Both the position numbers and the translations under genes were made by a program. Positions 1 through 8,497 of a DNA stretch of 64,000 bases are shown in pieces. Within the stretch, counting starts at the first letter, position 1; each line of letters begins with the position of its first letter. Source of the stretch: Zoogloeaceae bacterium (GTDB lineage: Bacteria > Pseudomonadota > Gammaproteobacteria > Burkholderiales > Rhodocyclaceae); the NCBI GenBank assembly GCA_024235675.1, contig JACKLZ010000004.1, positions 362,345 through 426,344 on the forward strand. Reading direction: 5' to 3'. The notes under the pieces are model-generated. The model was not told the DNA's origin. It searched no databases and saw nothing but the letters and a program-made list of their open reading frames with translations.

Positions 1-116
1 TTGATGCGCAGGCCCGAGGACAAACGCTGCAGCGAGGTGGCAAGGCCTTCCTGGCTACGGTTCAGGTTGCGCTGAGCATTCAGCGAATAGACGTTGGTGT
101 TGATAACTTGTGCCAT
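1..116 (-). CDS. fliC: flagellin, N-terminal fragment (cut by window edge)
   Basis: This is the start of a flagellin gene read on the minus strand. Its ATG is at 116 and it runs off the window at base 1, so only 38 codons are visible. They encode MAQVINTNVYSLNAQRNLNR followed by SQEGLATSLQRLSSGLRIN, the conserved N-terminal D0 helix of flagellins. The visible residues match the N-terminus of the complete flagellin at 194-988, so this is a tandem duplicate downstream on the same strand. An AGGAG ribosome site precedes the ATG. Known role: subunit exported through the flagellar type III system to form the filament. Whether the rest of the gene is intact cannot be seen. Confidence 0.9.
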   Translation of the reverse strand, partial: MAQVINTNVYSLNAQRNLNRSQEGLATSLQRLSSGLRI

Positions 117-144
117 GGTGTTCTCCTAGGCGTTGGTGCTTCAG

Positions 145-178
145 GGGCTGAGTGGCGTCAGGCGCCAAGCCTCAGCCC
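145..178. terminator. hairpin between the tandem flagellin genes
   Basis: GGGCTGAG (145-152) pairs with CTCAGCCC (171-178), and an inner GGCG/CGCC stem (154-157 with 163-166) continues the fold. It lies in the 77-bp gap between the stop of the complete flagellin and the ATG of the next one. No T-run follows on the minus strand, so it may be a weak terminator or an RNA-stability element that lets the two flagellins be made in different amounts. Confidence 0.45.
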
Positions 179-193
179 GTTGGGATTTGTTGA

Positions 194-988
194 TTAACCG
201 CGCAACAGCGAGAGCACGTTTTGCGGCACGCTGTTGGCCTGGGCCACCATCGCGGTACCCGACTGCTGCAGAATCTGCGCGCGGGTCAGGTTGGCCGTTT
301 CGGACGCGAAGTCGGCATCCATGATCCGGCTACGTGCGGCGTATTGGTTCTCACGCGCCGTCTCGAGCTGCTGGATGGTGAATTGCATCCGGCCCATCAC
401 ACCACCGACGGTGGCGCGGTTGCTGGCGACGCTGTTGAGCGCGTTGTCGATCGAGGCGATGGCCAGTGCTGCGGCTGCAGAGGTGCTCACTGCGCCGCCG
501 ATGGAGGCTACGCTGGTGAAGGTGGCGGTCATGCTGTCGGCTGCGGCGGCGCCAATCTGGAAGGTGAAAGCACCAAACGCCGACTGGTTGTTGAGCTTTG
601 CCGCGCCTTGCAAACGACCCAGTTCAGTATCGAGCTGTGTAAATTCAGCGTTGAGATAACCGCGCTCGGTGTCGGAGATGGTGCCGTTGAGCGACTGAAC
701 CGCCAGTTCGCGCATCCGCTGCAGCATGTCGGCTGAGGTGGCGAGCGCGCCGTCGGCGGTCTGGGCGAAGGAGATGCCGTCGGAGGCGTTGCGCATGGCA
801 ACGGTCAGGCCGCGGGCATCAGCTTCCATGCGCTGAGCCACGGCCAGGCCGGCGGCGTCGTCACGGGCACTGTTGATGCGCAGGCCTGAGGACAGGCGCT
901 GCAGCGACGTGGCCAAGCCTTCCTGGCTGCGGTTGAGGTTCCGCTGGGCATTCAGCGAGTACACGTTGGTGTTGATAACTTGTGCCAT
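194..988 (-). CDS. fliC: flagellin, complete
   Basis: A 264-residue flagellin, near the short end of the family. The N-terminal D0/D1 region has the hallmark RLSSGLRINSARDDAAGLAV stretch. The C-terminal D0/D1 region contains ARSRIMDADFASETANLTR and ends in QANSVPQNVLSLLRG, which is typical for flagellins. The central variable domain is very small (roughly residues 130-185), so the surface-exposed part is reduced. This small serine/threonine-rich centre is the usual place for O-glycosylation, which fits the large glycosyltransferase gene just upstream. A strong AGGAG site precedes the ATG. I saw no clear sigma-28 or sigma-54 promoter in the upstream gap. Confidence 0.95.
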   Translation of the reverse strand: MAQVINTNVYSLNAQRNLNRSQEGLATSLQRLSSGLRINSARDDAAGLAVAQRMEADARGLTVAMRNASDGISFAQTADGALATSADMLQRMRELAVQSLNGTISDTERGYLNAEFTQLDTELGRLQGAAKLNNQSAFGAFTFQIGAAAADSMTATFTSVASIGGAVSTSAAAALAIASIDNALNSVASNRATVGGVMGRMQFTIQQLETARENQYAARSRIMDADFASETANLTRAQILQQSGTAMVAQANSVPQNVLSLLRG

Positions 989-1114
989 GGTAAATCTCCT
1001 GATTCAACTGGTTCAGCTCTGGTCTGACTGGGGATCTGGTTGGCATTGATGTGCCGGTCCCCATGGCCCTACCTACGGCGACGCAGTAAAAAACTGTAGG
1101 CTGATTTTCTATCT

Positions 1115-1134
1115 GGCGATTGGCGTCAATCGCC
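1115..1134. promoter_or_regulatory. perfect palindrome upstream of flagellin
   Basis: GGCGATTG and CAATCGCC form a perfect 8-bp inverted repeat around a GCGT spacer, about 125 bp upstream of the flagellin ATG. It could be an operator or a small hairpin. There is no direct evidence for a bound protein. Confidence 0.3.
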
Positions 1135-1148
1135 TTGCCGCAAAGGAT

Positions 1149-1184
1149 TTCGGCGCCGCGTCCTTGAGGGACGTCGGCGCCGAA
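1149..1184 (-). terminator. strong hairpin after the glycosyltransferase gene
   Basis: TTCGGCGCCG (1149-1158) pairs with CGGCGCCGAA (1175-1184), and an inner CGTCC/GGACG stem (1159-1163 with 1169-1173) extends it. It lies about 90 bp beyond the stop of the large glycosyltransferase gene and before the flagellin gene. It could separate the glycan operon from flagellin transcription. There is no U-tract, so it would be an atypical intrinsic terminator. Confidence 0.45.
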
Positions 1185-1271
1185 TGCTGCGGTGCGGGCG
1201 AGAATGCCAGGCAGATTTGCCTTGAAAGGAAAGGGGCCTTTTTTGGCGCCTTGCCCAGTATCTACTTGGTT

Positions 1272-4200
1272 TCAGGGCAGGTGCTGAGTGAGCCAGTCGT
1301 CCACGTGGTCCTCGAGAATATAGTCGGCCAGCACCCATTCGCGCAGGCGATCGCCGGCCTTCGCGGTGGCGTCAAGGTCGTTGAGATGCGCGCGAATGGC
1401 ATCAATCCATTCACGGCTTGAATTGTTAACCCGTGTAACAGGCGCGCCACGGTAGGGCTCAACGTCGGTGCACACGACCGGCCAGCCTAGCAGTCCGTAG
1501 TCGAGTAGCCGCAAGTTGCTCTTGGCTTCGTTGAAGGCGTTGATTTCAAGTGGTGCGACGGCCAGGTCCAGATGCAGGCTGGCGAGTTTTTCCGGGTAGT
1601 CATCGAAGTTCACCCAGTCATGCACTTCCCGGACATAGGGTTTGATGTCATCCGGGCACATGCCGAAGAAGACCCAATCCGCCTCCTGGTGGGTTTCGAT
1701 GATGGCTTCTCGAATCAAGGCCAGGTCGCCAGCGTGCTGCATCGCACCGGCCCATCCGATACGCGGTTTTGCACTGACCCGTCGATGCGATGCGACATGA
1801 CCCCAGCGTGCCCACTCAAGTCGATTGGGCACGACCCGGATGTCGTCAATCATGTGCCGGGCGAATTCGGCCAGCGGTTTTGTGGAGACGATGAGCCGGT
1901 CGCACAGGCCAATCGCACTGCGCACACGAGAGCGCGTGTCGCGCGACCAGTGGCCAAACAGATTGCTTTTTTCCGGCACCGCGGTGGCCAGGTCGTCCAT
2001 TGAGGCGACACGCAACAGCTTGGGCGCGTAGGTCTGGAGTTGCTGGAGTAGCTGGATGTGCTGGTTTGAAAAGCCGTGATGAAGAACGAAACTGCGGGCG
2101 CCGTCGAGTCGGATCAAATCGGCCAAGGTCGGAATGCGCCGTTTGCGCGTATCCGGATAGCTGAAGAAGGCGCCGAGAGCTTTGCCCGCTCGGCGCGCAG
2201 CGCGCAGGGGCCCTGTGACACGATACTCACCGGCGCCGCTGACCGGGTCGGCAATGATTCGCGGCATGTCGTCCACCGGCAGGTGTCGCCAACCCACGGC
2301 ACAGCCGGTGTCGATCCGGGTGTCCTGGTGGCCGAGTAGCAGGTTGGGGTTCCATGACGGGTCGTGCTGAATCAGCGGCAGGCAACGGGTGATCAGTTGG
2401 CGTTCCTGCTTCAATCGTGCCAGTTCGTTGTTTGCTTGTTCGGCCTCATGTTCGACGATGCCAATGGCCTCACGTGGCTGGGCGTCATCGTCGTAGTGCG
2501 CAAGTGTGCTCCAGGGCGTCCAAATGAGGCGACCGTGACCGGCCAGGCGTTGCGTCATTTCCGCACCGGCATAGCTCAGATGTTGCGATTCATCCATGCC
2601 GCCAATCGCGGTGAAATGCTCGCGGCGCATCAACAGCACTGCACTGTCGAGTACGGCGCAATTGACGTCAGCCTGCTGCCGCCCCAGATAACCCGGGTGG
2701 AGCATGGTACGTTCGCCAGTGTCTGGTGAGCCGATGAAGGGGGCCAGGCCAACCACGCTACCGGTGAAATCGAGTGCCTGGCTGCCTGGGGTGACCAGCC
2801 GTGGCGCGACGGCGGCAACCTCCGGGCGTTGGCCGTGATTGAGCAGTCGGGACAACCAGTTGCCATTCAGTACTTGCACGTCGTTGTGCATCAGCACGAT
2901 GAACTCGGCTTCGCTCGCGGCGACGGCAGCGTTGAACATCCGGCAGATGTTCCATGCGCCTGCGATGTCCATGCGCTGGATGCGATCGGGGTTTGCCGAT
3001 AGTTGAGCATCCAGCCAGGCCAGCACGTCGGCATCGTCGGAGGCGTTGTTGACCAGCGTGATGCGCGCGTCGGCGTAGTCGGTCTTGTTGAGCAGGCTCT
3101 CGAGCAAGGGCGCCATGTATTCGAGGCGGTTGCGGAACGGAATGATGATCTCGACCGAGGGCGTGGCGCTGTGCTGATACTCGATGCGCCAGGTGGCATG
3201 CAGATGCCCGGGTCGTACGCGTCCTGACACGCCACGCCGTGTCAGGTGTGCTTGCACTGCTGCCATGGCGTCGCTGTCGGAGATGAGCACATGCGGTGAC
3301 ACCGGCAGGCTCAGCAAGGGGTCGGGAACGTGTCCAATGGCGGGTGCGCCGATCTGATCGAGCACGCGCAGTGTCAGATCATAGAAGTGCGCGCCGGGCA
3401 GTTCGCTGCACCCCCCGGCTGCGGCGTACACCGTGCGACGTATCCATAGTGGCCCGACATAGTCGGTTGCGGCGAGCATGTCGGGTAGCAGGTCGGGCTT
3501 GAAGCGCGGCTCGACCCGCTCGTCGCTGTGTCGGCTGACGTCATCGTCGCTGTAGCACGCGCCGATGGACGCATCGGTGGCAAATTCGTGCGCGATACGC
3601 CACAGGCAGAAGGGGTCGAGGCGGCTGCCCGGTGGCAGCAGGGCGATGATGTCGCAATCGTTTTCGGTCACTGCGGTATCGCAGACTCGCTTGACGTCCC
3701 GGTGCGTTGGGGCCACCCGCCATTCGATATTCGCAACGTCTTCGATCGCGGGATCGGGGCAGGGCGTGGGTGCCAGGACGGTCAGCGTCCACAGCGGGTA
3801 AGGTTGTTGCGCCACGCTGTCGAGCGTGTCGGCGAGCAGGCCGTAGTCGGCGGCGACCGCGTGCACCAGCAGGTGAATGCGCGGTTCCTGCGGCCAGCGG
3901 CGCATGACGCGCTGGAGCAGGGTGTGATCGGTCTCGAGATAGTTGCGCGCGTTGAGGAAGCTCTCGTAGTCGCGATTCATGGCGCCGGACTGGCTATCGG
4001 GGGTCTGGCCGAGCAGATTGAGCGCGAGGGTGTCGGTCTTTTCGGCCGCCATGCGGGCCAGCATGGCATTGGCGTCGTGCAAGGTGTCGCTCAATCCCGC
4101 CGCTCGGCCGCTGCAGGCACGGATCGCCATGGCGGTGACCACGATGAGATCGTCACGCGCGGCATCAACATAGTCTTTGAAGATTGGCATGGCCTCCTTG

Positions 4201-5021
4201 CTGCCGAGGCTGCTGACGATGTCGACGAGCTTGGCGCCGGTGAGCAGCTGAATCTGCCGCGCCTTGGCGAGCAGGCGCAGCGACATCGGCCATTGGTCGG
4301 ACTGGAAGACGAGGTCGAGCAGGTGGATGTGGTCGAAGGCGCTGCGGCCGGTGGCATGCAGCGCAAAGGACTCATTGGCGCCGTGCATGCGCAGGCGGCA
4401 GATGTTTTCGTTAACGTAGTAAGCTGGCCCGACCGCCGCCAGGCGCATCCACAGGTAAAGGTCGCCGAGCATCGGCAGGAACAGCGGATAGGCGCCGCCC
4501 ACTTTTTCGCACATGCTGCGACGGAACACCCCGAAAGACAGCGGGATGTAGTTCTGGATGATGAGCGAGGCCATGTCCTCGACCACGCCGCTGCGATCAT
4601 GCGGAATCCAGGTCATCGGCTGCTCGGGGGCGTCCAGATTGCCGTGCGTGGTGTGCCAGCCGGTGTAGGCGTAGCTGCACTCGGGGTGGGCATCGAGCCC
4701 GTCGCAGGTGGCCTCGAGAAACGTTGGGCCCCACAGGTCGTCCGCCGGCAGGATCACCACGTACTCCGCCGCCGTCAGTTCATAGCCGCGCTTCATGTTG
4801 CCGACCGCGCCCAGATTGGTGTCGTTGCGGTGGTAGCGGATTCGGCTGTCCTGCGCCATCCAGCGGGCGGCGACTTCGGGGGTGTCGTCGGTCGAGGCGT
4901 TGTCCATCACCAGCACCTGGTAGTCGCCCCGGGTCTGCGCCGCGATAGCCACCAGACACTCGTCGAGGAAGTGGGCGTAGTTGTAGCAGGGGATGATGAT
5001 GTCGATGCGGTGCTCGGCCAT
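1272..5021 (-). CDS. multi-domain glycosyltransferase, probable flagellin glycosyltransferase
   Basis: A 1249-residue fusion protein. Residues about 5-230 form a GT-A family 2 domain (IIIPCYNYAHFLDECL start, then ILPADDLWGPTF with the DD metal-binding pair). Residues about 380-590 look like a degenerate second GT2-type domain. Residues about 620-860 are another GT2 domain (VEIIIPFRNRLEYMAPLLES, later VLMHNDVQVLNG). The C-terminal 350 residues resemble a GT-B (family 4-like) domain, with KPRIGWAGAMQH and a late NEAKSNLRLLDYGLLGWPV segment. Such giant transferases beside fliC (for example FgtA-type proteins in Pseudomonas) build glycans on flagellin. The flagellin gene lies downstream on the same strand and the sugar-nucleotide genes upstream, which supports this. 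Acceptor and sugar are inferred. Confidence 0.8.
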   Translation of the reverse strand: MAEHRIDIIIPCYNYAHFLDECLVAIAAQTRGDYQVLVMDNASTDDTPEVAARWMAQDSRIRYHRNDTNLGAVGNMKRGYELTAAEYVVILPADDLWGPTFLEATCDGLDAHPECSYAYTGWHTTHGNLDAPEQPMTWIPHDRSGVVEDMASLIIQNYIPLSFGVFRRSMCEKVGGAYPLFLPMLGDLYLWMRLAAVGPAYYVNENICRLRMHGANESFALHATGRSAFDHIHLLDLVFQSDQWPMSLRLLAKARQIQLLTGAKLVDIVSSLGSKEAMPIFKDYVDAARDDLIVVTAMAIRACSGRAAGLSDTLHDANAMLARMAAEKTDTLALNLLGQTPDSQSGAMNRDYESFLNARNYLETDHTLLQRVMRRWPQEPRIHLLVHAVAADYGLLADTLDSVAQQPYPLWTLTVLAPTPCPDPAIEDVANIEWRVAPTHRDVKRVCDTAVTENDCDIIALLPPGSRLDPFCLWRIAHEFATDASIGACYSDDDVSRHSDERVEPRFKPDLLPDMLAATDYVGPLWIRRTVYAAAGGCSELPGAHFYDLTLRVLDQIGAPAIGHVPDPLLSLPVSPHVLISDSDAMAAVQAHLTRRGVSGRVRPGHLHATWRIEYQHSATPSVEIIIPFRNRLEYMAPLLESLLNKTDYADARITLVNNASDDADVLAWLDAQLSANPDRIQRMDIAGAWNICRMFNAAVAASEAEFIVLMHNDVQVLNGNWLSRLLNHGQRPEVAAVAPRLVTPGSQALDFTGSVVGLAPFIGSPDTGERTMLHPGYLGRQQADVNCAVLDSAVLLMRREHFTAIGGMDESQHLSYAGAEMTQRLAGHGRLIWTPWSTLAHYDDDAQPREAIGIVEHEAEQANNELARLKQERQLITRCLPLIQHDPSWNPNLLLGHQDTRIDTGCAVGWRHLPVDDMPRIIADPVSGAGEYRVTGPLRAARRAGKALGAFFSYPDTRKRRIPTLADLIRLDGARSFVLHHGFSNQHIQLLQQLQTYAPKLLRVASMDDLATAVPEKSNLFGHWSRDTRSRVRSAIGLCDRLIVSTKPLAEFARHMIDDIRVVPNRLEWARWGHVASHRRVSAKPRIGWAGAMQHAGDLALIREAIIETHQEADWVFFGMCPDDIKPYVREVHDWVNFDDYPEKLASLHLDLAVAPLEINAFNEAKSNLRLLDYGLLGWPVVCTDVEPYRGAPVTRVNNSSREWIDAIRAHLNDLDATAKAGDRLREWVLADYILEDHVDDWLTQHLP

Positions 5022-5044
5022 GAGGGCGTCCTTGAGTGAGCGGG

Positions 5045-5773
5045 TCAGGCGCGACGGCGCAGGTAGCCGTGCGGCGCGACGGAGACAGCCAGTTTGGCGT
5101 CCATGGCGTTGTCGATCTCGAACTCCGGATGGGTCTTGAGCCAGGCGTGGACGGCGGTTTTCGGGTTGTCGCCGGGCGCCCAGGGGCGGTCACCGAACAG
5201 CGACGCCGGCATGTCTTCGACCACGGTGTCCATCACCACGCAATAGCTGCCGGGCGAGGTGAGCGGGGCGTAGCGTTCGAGTTCGCCGAGGACGTGTTCA
5301 TGGGTGTGGTTGGAGTCGAGCACCACCATCACCTTCTTGCCCTCGGCCGCCGCGGCGGCCTGGGCGACGATGGCGGCATCCAGGCTGGAGCCTTCGATCA
5401 TGCGGATGCGGCTGGCCATGGGGTGCGATTCGATGGCTTCGCGATTGTGGGCGCGGATGTCGATGTCGATGCCCAGCACCTCGCCGCGTCCGAGCATCTG
5501 CATCATCGAGGCGTAGAAGATCAGCGATCCGCCGCGGGCTATGCCGGTCTCGATCACCAGATCGGGCTGAATGCGCCACATCAGTTCTTGCATGGCGAGG
5601 ATGTCGGTCGGGTACTGGATGATCGGCCGCCCCATCCACTCGAAGTGGTAGGAATAGCGCAACTGCTGGGCGCGGTCCATCCAGGCGCGGGACAGCTGCC
5701 GGAACTCGGCGTCGTCGGCCTGGGCCTGGATCTCTTTTGCGCAGTCGGCGGCGAATTGTTGATGGTCGTCCAT
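5045..5773 (-). CDS. CmcI-type SAM-dependent O-methyltransferase
   Basis: A 242-residue protein of the CmcI/rhamnosyl O-methyltransferase family (PF04989-like). Seen in the sequence: the SAM-site segment PDLVIETGIARGGSLIFYAS, the acidic loop GEVLGIDIDIR and the strand KVMVVLDSNHTHEHV, in the family's order. Members methylate hydroxyls on sugars or antibiotics using SAM and a divalent metal. It is packed between the giant glycosyltransferase and the sugar-nucleotide genes, and its ATG overlaps the preceding stop by one base. A role in capping or decorating the flagellar glycan is inferred; the substrate is unknown. Confidence 0.75.
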   Translation of the reverse strand: MDDHQQFAADCAKEIQAQADDAEFRQLSRAWMDRAQQLRYSYHFEWMGRPIIQYPTDILAMQELMWRIQPDLVIETGIARGGSLIFYASMMQMLGRGEVLGIDIDIRAHNREAIESHPMASRIRMIEGSSLDAAIVAQAAAAAEGKKVMVVLDSNHTHEHVLGELERYAPLTSPGSYCVVMDTVVEDMPASLFGDRPWAPGDNPKTAVHAWLKTHPEFEIDNAMDAKLAVSVAPHGYLRRRA

Positions 5774-6690
5774 TACGAACTCCTGAGTTGCTGGCGCTGC
5801 TGGCGCCAGTCGGCAAGCGTGTGAGTGAGGCCGTCGTCGAGGCCGATGGTGGGCTGCCAGCTGGTGCCGCGCAATCGGGTGATGTCGCCGACGAGCAGGG
5901 GCGGATCGTCGTCAGGCACGGCGATGGCGCCGAAGTCCGGCGTGCCGGTCCAGTGCATCAGCCGCGCCAGGGTGAGTACGATCTGGCGGAGCTGAACCGG
6001 TGTGCCTGAGGCGATGTTGAAGACGCCGTCGTCGGCTACGTCGAGCAGGTGCGCGAAGGCCGCCGCGACATCATCCACATGCAGAAAATCGCGATATTGC
6101 AGGCCGTGGCTGCAACGCACCGGGCCGCCTGCGTCCATGGCCCGCATGACCGAGGGGATCAGCCGGCCGGCCGCCTCGCCCGGGCCGTAGGGAAAGAACA
6201 CCCGAGCCCAGGCCAGTTGCGTGTCGGCGTCGGCCAGCAGGCGACGGGCCAGGCGGTGGGTGGCGAGCTTGGCTTCGCCGTAGAGGCTGCGCGGGGCGCA
6301 CGGGGTGACGTTCTCACGGCAGAAGCCGTGGTTCCAGTCGTATTCGGCGCAGGTGCCGGCAACCACGGCGCGCTTGCCGCCTGCTTGGGCGAAGGCTTGC
6401 AGCAGCGACAGGCTGGCGCTCATCCAGCGCAGATTGTCCGGTGCTTGCCAGAAGCGGCCATGTTCGGTGTTCCAAGCCAGATGCAGCAGATGGGTGGGGC
6501 GCAGGTGGCCAAGCAGTTCGGCGGTGGCGTCGGTGTCGAACAGATTGGCGGTGTGCCAGCTCGTCGATGCGGACGCCGCGTCGTGTGGCTGGCGGCTGAC
6601 GGCGCTGATCTGCCACCCTCGCGCAGCCAGTAGCGGCAGCACCGCGCGGCCGATGAAGCCGTTGGCGCCGGTGACCAGCACATGCTTCAT
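5773..6690 (-). CDS. NAD(P)-dependent sugar epimerase/reductase (extended SDR)
   Basis: A 305-residue extended short-chain dehydrogenase. It begins MKHVLVTGANGFIG (Rossmann GxxGxxG) and has the catalytic SLYGEAKLATHR segment (YxxxK). I chose the ATG at 6690 because it overlaps the upstream methyltransferase stop as ATGA and sits directly before the Rossmann motif; an in-frame upstream ATG would add 16 residues without family character. As the last sugar-nucleotide gene it most likely reduces the 4-keto group of the CDP-4-keto-6-deoxy sugar. An epimerase role is also possible. Confidence 0.75.
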   Translation of the reverse strand: MKHVLVTGANGFIGRAVLPLLAARGWQISAVSRQPHDAASASTSWHTANLFDTDATAELLGHLRPTHLLHLAWNTEHGRFWQAPDNLRWMSASLSLLQAFAQAGGKRAVVAGTCAEYDWNHGFCRENVTPCAPRSLYGEAKLATHRLARRLLADADTQLAWARVFFPYGPGEAAGRLIPSVMRAMDAGGPVRCSHGLQYRDFLHVDDVAAAFAHLLDVADDGVFNIASGTPVQLRQIVLTLARLMHWTGTPDFGAIAVPDDDPPLLVGDITRLRGTSWQPTIGLDDGLTHTLADWRQQRQQLRSS

Positions 6691-7913
6691 GCGTGCACCG
6701 CCAGGTCGGGGATGGCGGTGACGAAGCGCGCGCCCCACTGCCGGGCCTCGGCCATCTGGCCGATGACCTCATCACGCAGGTTCCAGGGCAGGATCACGAT
6801 CCACGCCGGCTGGTCGGCGATCAGGTGGTCGGGCGACACGATGGGGATGCGGCTGCCGGGCAGGAACTTGCCTTGCTTGGCGGGGTTGCGATCGACCACA
6901 TAGGCCAGCAGGTCGGCGCGGATACCGGCAAAGTTGATCAGCGTGTTGCCCTTGGCGGCCGCCCCGTAAGCGGCGACCCGCTCGCCACGCGCCTTGCACT
7001 CGAGCAAGAAGCCGACAAAGGCGTTCTTGATGGCCTCGGCGCGCGCCTGGAAGCTGTGATAGGTGTCGCGCTGCGTGAGTCCGGTCTGCGTCTCGCGCGT
7101 CAGCATCGCTGCCACCGCGGGTGAGACATCGTGCGGCCCGCCGGCGCGCTGCGCAAAGACCCGCAGGCTGCCGCCATGCGTGGGCCATTCTTCGACATCA
7201 AACACCTGCAGGCCGTTGGCCTCGAAGATGCGCGCCACGGCGGTCAGCGACAGATAAGAAAAGTGTTCGTGATAGATGGTGTCGAACTGGCAGTGTTCGA
7301 GCAGCTTGAGCAGGTGCGGAAACTCGAAGGTGGCGACACCGGCCGGCGTAAGCAGTTGGGCAAAGCCGGCCACGAAGTCGTTGATGTCGGGGACATGGGC
7401 AAGTACATTGTTGGCCGCGATCAGGTCTGCCTGCCGGCCCTGGGCGACGAGTTCTTCTGCCAGGGCGGTGCCAAAGAAACACTCGATGCTTTCGACGCCC
7501 TTGGCGCGCGCGGCCGCCGCAGTGCTGGCGGTGGGCTCGATGCCGTAGCAGGGGATGCCCGCGGTCTGCACGTATTGCAGCAGGTAGCCGTCGTTGGAGG
7601 CGATTTCGACGACGCGATGCGCTGCGCTGAGACCGAAGCGTTCGATCATCGTCGTGACATAGGACTGGGCATGCTTCAGCCAGGCGTCGGAAAAACTGCT
7701 GAAGTAGGCGTAGTCGGCGTCGAACAGCTGGTCGGCCTGGGTGAAGTCCTCGGTCTGCACCAGCCAGCAGTGCTCGCAGACCAGCACGCGCAGCGGATAC
7801 CAGCGCTCGGGGCTGTCGAGCTGGTCAGTGCGCAGATACGCGTTCGACGGGGGCGAGGTGGCCAGGTCAACCAGCGGCAGTGTCAGTGGCGTGTGGCAGT
7901 GGCGGCATTTCAT
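6687..7913 (-). CDS. sugar C-methyltransferase (NovU/TylC3/EryBIII type)
   Basis: A 408-residue, three-part methyltransferase. The N-terminus carries two zinc-type pairs, CRHCHTPL and VCEHCWLVQTED. The centre has the SAM fold (HRVVEIASNDGYLLQY, then DLIAANNVLAHVPD). The C-terminal part has RVAAYGAAAKGNTLIN and ends in a region typical of the C-methyltransferase C-terminal domain. Family members transfer a methyl group to ring carbon 3 of 4-keto-6-deoxy sugars bound to a nucleotide. I placed the start at the ATG at 7913, directly before the first CxxC and overlapping the preceding stop. With the CDP-glucose dehydratase upstream it predicts a branched-chain CDP-sugar. Confidence 0.8.
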   Translation of the reverse strand: MKCRHCHTPLTLPLVDLATSPPSNAYLRTDQLDSPERWYPLRVLVCEHCWLVQTEDFTQADQLFDADYAYFSSFSDAWLKHAQSYVTTMIERFGLSAAHRVVEIASNDGYLLQYVQTAGIPCYGIEPTASTAAAARAKGVESIECFFGTALAEELVAQGRQADLIAANNVLAHVPDINDFVAGFAQLLTPAGVATFEFPHLLKLLEHCQFDTIYHEHFSYLSLTAVARIFEANGLQVFDVEEWPTHGGSLRVFAQRAGGPHDVSPAVAAMLTRETQTGLTQRDTYHSFQARAEAIKNAFVGFLLECKARGERVAAYGAAAKGNTLINFAGIRADLLAYVVDRNPAKQGKFLPGSRIPIVSPDHLIADQPAWIVILPWNLRDEVIGQMAEARQWGARFVTAIPDLAVHA

Positions 7914-8497
7914 GCGCTCAGACCTGTGAAATCCGGGTGAATGCGGGGCAGCGCGAGATCGCGCTCGGAGCGCTCGGCGATCGGCAGCGGCCAGTCGATG
8001 GCGAGCTTCGGGTCGAGGGCGTCGATGCCGTCTTCGGCCTCGGGCGTGTAGGCGGCGGTGTGCAGGTAGAGCAGCTCGGTGTTGTTGCTGAGTGTCTGCA
8101 AGCCGTGGGCAAAGCCCTCGGGAATGAGCAGGCCGGTGAGGTTGTCCCTCGACAGCACCTCGGCGTGCCACTGGAGGAAGGTCGGCGAGTCGGCGCGCAG
8201 GTCGACTGCGACGTCGAACACCGCGCCGCGCAGGCACTGTACGAACTTGACCTCGGCATGCGGCGGGTGCTGGAAGTGCAGGCCGCGAACCGTGCCGGCG
8301 GCGTAGGTGCGGGTGCGGTTGATCTGGGCAATTGCTGCGTCGACGCCGCAGGCGGCAAACAGGCTGCTGCAGTAGAGGCGCTCAAGCGCGCCGCGCGTGT
8401 CTTCCAGCGGAAAGCGCTGGACCCGTTTGAGCCCGGCCAGCGGCGTGTCTTCGACCAGAAAGCGCCCGTTGGCGACGCGACCGTCGGGGCGGGTCAT
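7910..8497 (-). CDS. dTDP-4-dehydrorhamnose 3,5-epimerase family protein (RmlC-like)
   Basis: A 195-residue cupin-type sugar epimerase. It has the diagnostic TVRGLHFQHPPHAEVKFVQC segment (catalytic His in RGLHFQ), then VFDVAVDLRADSPTF and a GLLIPEGFAHGLQTL segment. The ATG at 8497 overlaps the upstream dehydratase stop as ATGA, which fixes the start. RmlC proteins epimerise C3 and/or C5 of nucleotide-bound 4-keto-6-deoxyhexoses. No dTDP-sugar genes are nearby, so the substrate here is probably CDP-4-keto-6-deoxyglucose. That is an inference from context. Confidence 0.85.
   Translation of the reverse strand: MTRPDGRVANGRFLVEDTPLAGLKRVQRFPLEDTRGALERLYCSSLFAACGVDAAIAQINRTRTYAAGTVRGLHFQHPPHAEVKFVQCLRGAVFDVAVDLRADSPTFLQWHAEVLSRDNLTGLLIPEGFAHGLQTLSNNTELLYLHTAAYTPEAEDGIDALDPKLAIDWPLPIAERSERDLALPRIHPDFTGLSA

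Noticed and set aside
989..1148. Sigma-28 or sigma-54 promoter for flagellin
   Set aside because: No stretch matched either consensus well enough in the upstream gap; only a palindrome and a hairpin are visible.
3528..5039. 503-codon open frame opposite the glycosyltransferase gene
   Set aside because: Mirrors a high-GC coding strand, has low-complexity composition and no family resemblance; the opposite strand encodes a clear multi-domain enzyme.
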